This document shows positions 59,458 through 64,000 of a DNA stretch of 64,000 bases, piece by piece. Source of the stretch: Orbilia blumenaviensis (lineage: Eukaryota > Ascomycota > Orbiliomycetes > Orbiliales > Orbiliaceae); contig JAVHNS010000004.1 of NCBI GenBank assembly GCA_036872755.1, positions 3,410,001 to 3,474,000 of the forward strand. The letters are read 5' to 3'. Below the pieces are notes generated by a model. The model was given only the letters and a program-made list of their open reading frames with translations, was not told the DNA's origin and ran no database searches. Position 1 is the first letter of the stretch; every line of letters starts with the position of its first letter. Position numbers and translations under genes: made by a program.

Positions 59458-62400
59458 TTTGGTTATTTGAAAAATTCAAGATATATGATGAAAGAATTTG
59501 ATAGAATGAGGATTGATAGTCTAAGAAATAAGATATTCTAGGGCGCCGAGAACGTCTTTATATATTCCTCAATTTATTGATTTGATTTTGGTCGGCCGTT
59601 TTCGGATCTGGTTAATATCTCTCCACCCCAAATTCTATGCGTATTGAAGATGCATGAGGTTTCATCCTTACTAGCTTGTGTGTGTCTTTGAATTGACCCT
59701 TGCCCGCTGCGATGGGCGCTAAAGTGGTACCGTAGATGTTTCTTGAAAATAGCTGACCAGATGTGCATAGCCTACTCCTATTGATCAGGATCAGTTGATC
59801 AAATTTTTTGAATTGGCCAAGGTACCGACTGCCTTGTTTTGATTTGTCGAGATGAAAGCTTGGACTCCCTCCTGAAAATCACAAGATGAAGGTTGGCAAT
59901 ATGGAACACGAAAAACACTTATAAGCCTGTTGCATTTTGGTCAAGTCGCCCGATTAAGTGGGGCAAGATAGCGGTTCGGAGCCTTGCACAAGTAGCAAAC
60001 TTTAAGCCTCTTGGCAGCGGTTCGGACCTTCTGAGTAGCTTGCTGAGCTAATGGTCGGCTACTAGGACCAATGAGTGCTCCCGCTTTCAATCCCTGATAA
60101 CAGATATCATTAGGTAATTGCACATTTTTAAACCTGCAGGAGGCTAAAAAAACAGGGTCCCAAAACCATCTTCTCTTGCCTTCTGAGCTTAACCTTCTGC
60201 TTATAGTGGTTACTACACTGCATCATGTTTCAGCGACCTATGCAATCAAGAATAAATTTTAGAAATTTTATCAACCTATCCTTGGCTGCATGGGACTGGC
60301 ATTAAATTGGGTATTTTCGGTCGTTTGATTGATAGAAACCACGCACGTGGGAAAAGAAATATTACCTCATATTATGTCGTATTCAGATTCATATGTGACC
60401 CGCGGTTGGTTCGAAGTGTCTTGCACAACCCCGCTGGCACTTTTGACCCAACGGCCTGCAGACCCTCCTCTTTTGCTTTTTTATATACAATATGTCAATT
60501 TCTTTTCATATCTATAGCGGATAGGCGATTTTATTGGGGAAGCCACAGCACCAGCAGATGGGTGTGCAAGACTTTTCGAACCAATAGTAAGTACGTTTCG
60601 GACGGGAAACAAGTGGGGGGACTCGTTTAGACATGCATTTGGCCCTATATTTTAGTGCGCTTTGTTAATTCGAGCCTTGCAGGTAGCTGTCAAGATACTC
60701 ATAAGAATTTTCTCGCCAGCAGTTAGGAATCAGAGAGCTCCCAGAATTTAAGCACCTTAAATACTCCCAAAGGAAAGAAAGCTAACTCGACATCTAAGAA
60801 CCACTAGTGCACTTGAACGCTCTAGATTTATTCGAACAAAATACTATATCCCATAGTTACACACAGATAATGTGTGAGCTGTCGCTGATAATTCGCTGAC
60901 TTCCGCATCCTTCAGAAATTTCGGTGAGGTTGTCACCCGATTTAGCCGAAAAGGCATTTCATTATAACAATTGGCCAAATCCTAAACCTGACAATTTCAC
61001 GAGTGTGGGTCAAAACGCTGATGCGAGCTCGGTTCACCTAAACTACGACATGAAATCGTATGATATCGTGCCAGTCGTAACCGTTATGCTGCAGGCCTCC
61101 CAATACCCCGCAGCGGTCACCAAGTTTGCTTCCTCCCCATGGTTTTGTGTGGCTTATCTCGAGACGAGATGTTAATGTTCCTCCGATGCGTGGTTGGGAA
61201 ACATCCACGTTTCAACTACCCACAATGATTCTGACTTATCATAATAATAATAACAGGAGTGGAGTAGGTGACAGAAATGGTGGTAATGGCGGAAGAAACA
61301 GCAGACTGGATGGAGTGGTCCGGGTAGAGTAGTACTAAGGGCAAGTCATCTCAGAGGCTTCCTTGGAGGTGGTGGGGGCAATTTAAATCTCCCATTATGG
61401 GACTCATGAAAGAACTACTCTACAATACTTACTGACTCAGACTATAGTTGCTGAGTTTACTCAACCTCTTTATCGATGGCGTTGCTGGTGGTCACAACGG
61501 GATCGTGTTGTTCAGCAAGACATTCCGTATCTTAAAAGAAAAATTTTATGATCTTACTGTGAATAAAGTGTCTCTATTTTTGATTCTAATTCTAGCTCGG
61601 CTTTTCAAAACATTTCTTCTATTTGATATATTTTAAATGACAAGTGAAAAATATTGACTATTAAAGTATTTATAGGAGTTGTTTACGGCCGGTTTGATGA
61701 AAAGATCAATGTTAGAAATGCCAGCTAAATTCAGGCATTAATAATGCAAAATTTTAAGAGATTCAAAGCAAATTTGGAACCTTGAGACGAGGCATTGTTT
61801 TGATTTATAATGATATTCTAAGAGGCATCCAATCTAGAGATTTAATTTTATTATTTCAAGTTCCTACCTTTGATGTGAGCAACACAAACTCTGATTCCTT
61901 TGTTCAAATTTCTCACGAGAACGCGGCTTCTCCCACTAACCAAACTATCTTCTAAGTTACTCAGGTTTGATACCTGGCTTTTCTTGGATTTGAGCCCTCC
62001 CAAGCACATATTAGGAGTTACTGTTGATTTGAGAAAACGGAGTGCTAGTGTAGCATTTCGAAATTTCAGACTGTATCTCGGCCACGCTTTAGTACAAGCG
62101 CTGAACCAAAACATATACATATACACATTTTCTCAAATTTACCTCTCCAACATGCAATAATAGGCCCGTGGGTGATTTAATATTCATCACCGTTGCATTG
62201 GTGCCAGACACTAATGAATATATTTCCACTGTGCCCGGCACTGCGACACTACACAACATTGGAAATACTCTCTGATTTCGATCACAGTTGTTTAATTTAA
62301 ATCTTCAATTCTGATTGGTCATACCATATTGTCGTTTTACTTTGCCACTCAGGTGGAATCTTTGGTCTGCCGGCCAGGGCGATTCTTGTTTTCTTCTAAA

Positions 62401-64000
62401 CTGAAAGAGGTCGGAAGTTGCATTGTATACATGTACTAGAAACGGCTGAGTATGGCATATTAAACTTCTGGCGATATACCATAATCCAGGCTCTTAGGGG
62501 GTGCCTGCTATCTGATTTCATGGGTCCCACTTGGCCATATGGTCTATGAAAAACTCCTTGTCGACGATTTACACTGCAAAATGCATCAATGTCATACAGG
62601 TGTGTATAAAATATACTGCTGTCTGTCAAAAATCCTAGAGAATAGGGAATATTCGAACAGCGAACCAATACCGATTACTGTTGGACCCGAACCTACCATT
62701 ATTGCAGATTCGGGAACATCCACCTCGGGGAGCTCGGGTGATGTAACAAGCAAAGTTATTGGTGCACCTGAACCCCCACCGAAAAGGTCATTCTCAAACC
62801 TTGATAACGGGGAAGATAATAAAAGCAGAAAATATGTGACCAGCTGCTTGAGTATGTAATTATAAGGAAGTTTTTTTTCTAAAAACCAGCAGTAACAAGT
62901 CATCGTTATTTATCTTCCTCAGCGCCGTGTGTAGTACGACCTAAGCTGTTAGCGAAAGCATGCCCCGCATCCTGAACTCACATTTGCGGTTGGCCTACGC
63001 TGCCTAATTACCCGCCTTGGTGCCATTGCAGCTCCGGTCTTATGGATTTAATTACTCATACGTATATACCTGCTAAATTTCAACCTTCTATGTTTAGATA
63101 CTGTATCTATAGTCTAAAAATCCTACCTGTTGGGGCAACTGGCCAAATGGCAGAGATAGTCGGCCTCGTCGCCAGAGCCATGCAACTCACTGATGTAGCG
63201 ATTTGATTACGGTCTCCCTCACTCTTTTGGGTGCGCATGGACTATGAAGCCTACCGACAGCGATATTAATGGAGCAGTTTCTGATGTCTTTGATCTACCT
63301 TACGTCCTTGAGCATTTAAGTAAAGTACTGGATCGTCATCGTGGCTGCGTAGTAAAGAGAACTACTGGAGTACTTAGGTGATTCCAAGACCAGTCAAAAG
63401 ATGCACATATGTGATTTAGCAATCAAAGAGGTAAAGACTACTACTAAGATAGTGAAAAGTAAGACGACGAGAGTTCAATGGTTATTTCGAAAATCGAAGA
63501 CAACGGGTATGAAATTGAGCTTGAAGGGTTTTAAGAGTATACTTAAGATGCAGAAAAGGATTCGACCATACAAATGAGAAAACCCAAATTGGCCAACACA
63601 TATGAATTCGGGGTTTAACGCTAGTTCTAAGGAATATGAAACGAAGCTAGTCAGGACACTGTTCAACGACGGGCTTGCTGCTGCTGGTTCTACTTAATCA
63701 AGTAGTAATTATGACGGTCCTATCGGGGGGAATGTAGTAAAGACACATGTCTGGGAAACGGTACTCTTAAAGTCATACGAGAATATCAGCAAGCGCCAAT
63801 TAACAGTCGACTTCGGGGGCCCGGGGCGACACTTCTGTGGAAGCCCCTTAATCAACAAAAATTGAGTTCTACGCCATCGCTTTACGGACTACCGAGTCCA
63901 AGATAGAAAATAGATAGCACTTCAGATGCTGATGCTGATGTGGGTGCTGGTGTACACGTGTGGGTGTGGTGTTGTTACCCTTCTGGAGGAATTGACAACA
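59458..64000. other. Right-end region without recognised genes
   Basis: About 4.5 kb of AT-rich sequence. Frames at 60924-61175, 61900-62160 and 62539-62859 were read; none shows a known domain, and splice sites do not link them. A GATGCT-type repeat run begins near 63926 at the right edge. No transposon or tRNA was seen. Confidence 0.45.
59557..59565 (-). promoter_or_regulatory. TATA box of small secreted protein gene
   Basis: On the minus strand ATATATAAAG lies about 100 bases upstream of the ATG at 59457, the same spacing as the other TATA boxes called here. It supports the small frame being a real gene. Confidence 0.5.

Noticed and set aside
62539..62859. Plus-strand frame with a Ser/Thr/Pro/Glu-rich stretch
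   Set aside because: Composition is somewhat protein-like, but no start context, splice junctions or homologous motif could be fixed.

Overview
The window is nuclear DNA of a filamentous ascomycete (Pezizomycotina). Its genes carry many short introns of 53-99 bases with GTRNGY donors, CTAAC-like branch sites and YAG acceptors. Its products are typically fungal: WSC and LysM proteins, a killer-toxin-like GH18 chitinase, CBM1, a PF20684 rhodopsin-like seven-helix protein and an F-box protein. The richness in secreted wall- and chitin-binding proteins would suit a nematode-trapping or saprotrophic lineage such as Orbiliomycetes, but that placement is an inference. I found no tRNA or rRNA gene, CRISPR array or recognisable transposon. 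Splice junctions were set by hand, and each complete model stays in frame across all its junctions.

Left third (1-22.8 kb), mostly housekeeping or orphan genes: a 5'-truncated WSC-domain secreted protein (1-1333); a frameshifted F-box gene (1933-2657, minus); a glycine-rich GRDP/DUF1399-like protein with microexons (3370-6010, minus); an App1-type phosphatidate phosphatase-like protein (8123-9416, minus); a seven-helix membrane protein (12251-13741); a C2-domain protein (17120-19462); an orphan disordered protein (20092-20967, minus); and a thioesterase-superfamily protein (21726-22761). Long AT-rich gaps lie between them.

Middle (22.8-39.8 kb): a 5.3 kb gene desert, then a multi-pass membrane protein (28093-29575), a secreted spherulin-like cupin lacking the usual metal-binding Glu (31831-32653), an ATP-grasp-like/TauD dioxygenase fusion (34949-37240) and a BAHD acyltransferase (38205-39808). 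The last two, perhaps with the cupin, look like a small biosynthetic locus without PKS or NRPS.

Right third (40-57 kb), a wall and polysaccharide block: a five-LysM secreted protein (40107-41599, minus); a larger LysM protein (44098-46263, minus) divergent from an 18-exon, 1761-residue subgroup C chitinase (47666-54026); and a cellulase with a fungal CBM1 joined to a bacterial-style GH5-X2-CBM46 module (55071-57246). A small eight-cysteine secreted protein with an Asp/His tail (59074-59457, minus) is the last gene I can support. The chitinase and LysM proteins probably act together on chitin, one cutting it and the others binding or shielding fragments, and the cellulase adds plant-wall attack. 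The final 4.5 kb holds nothing I recognise.
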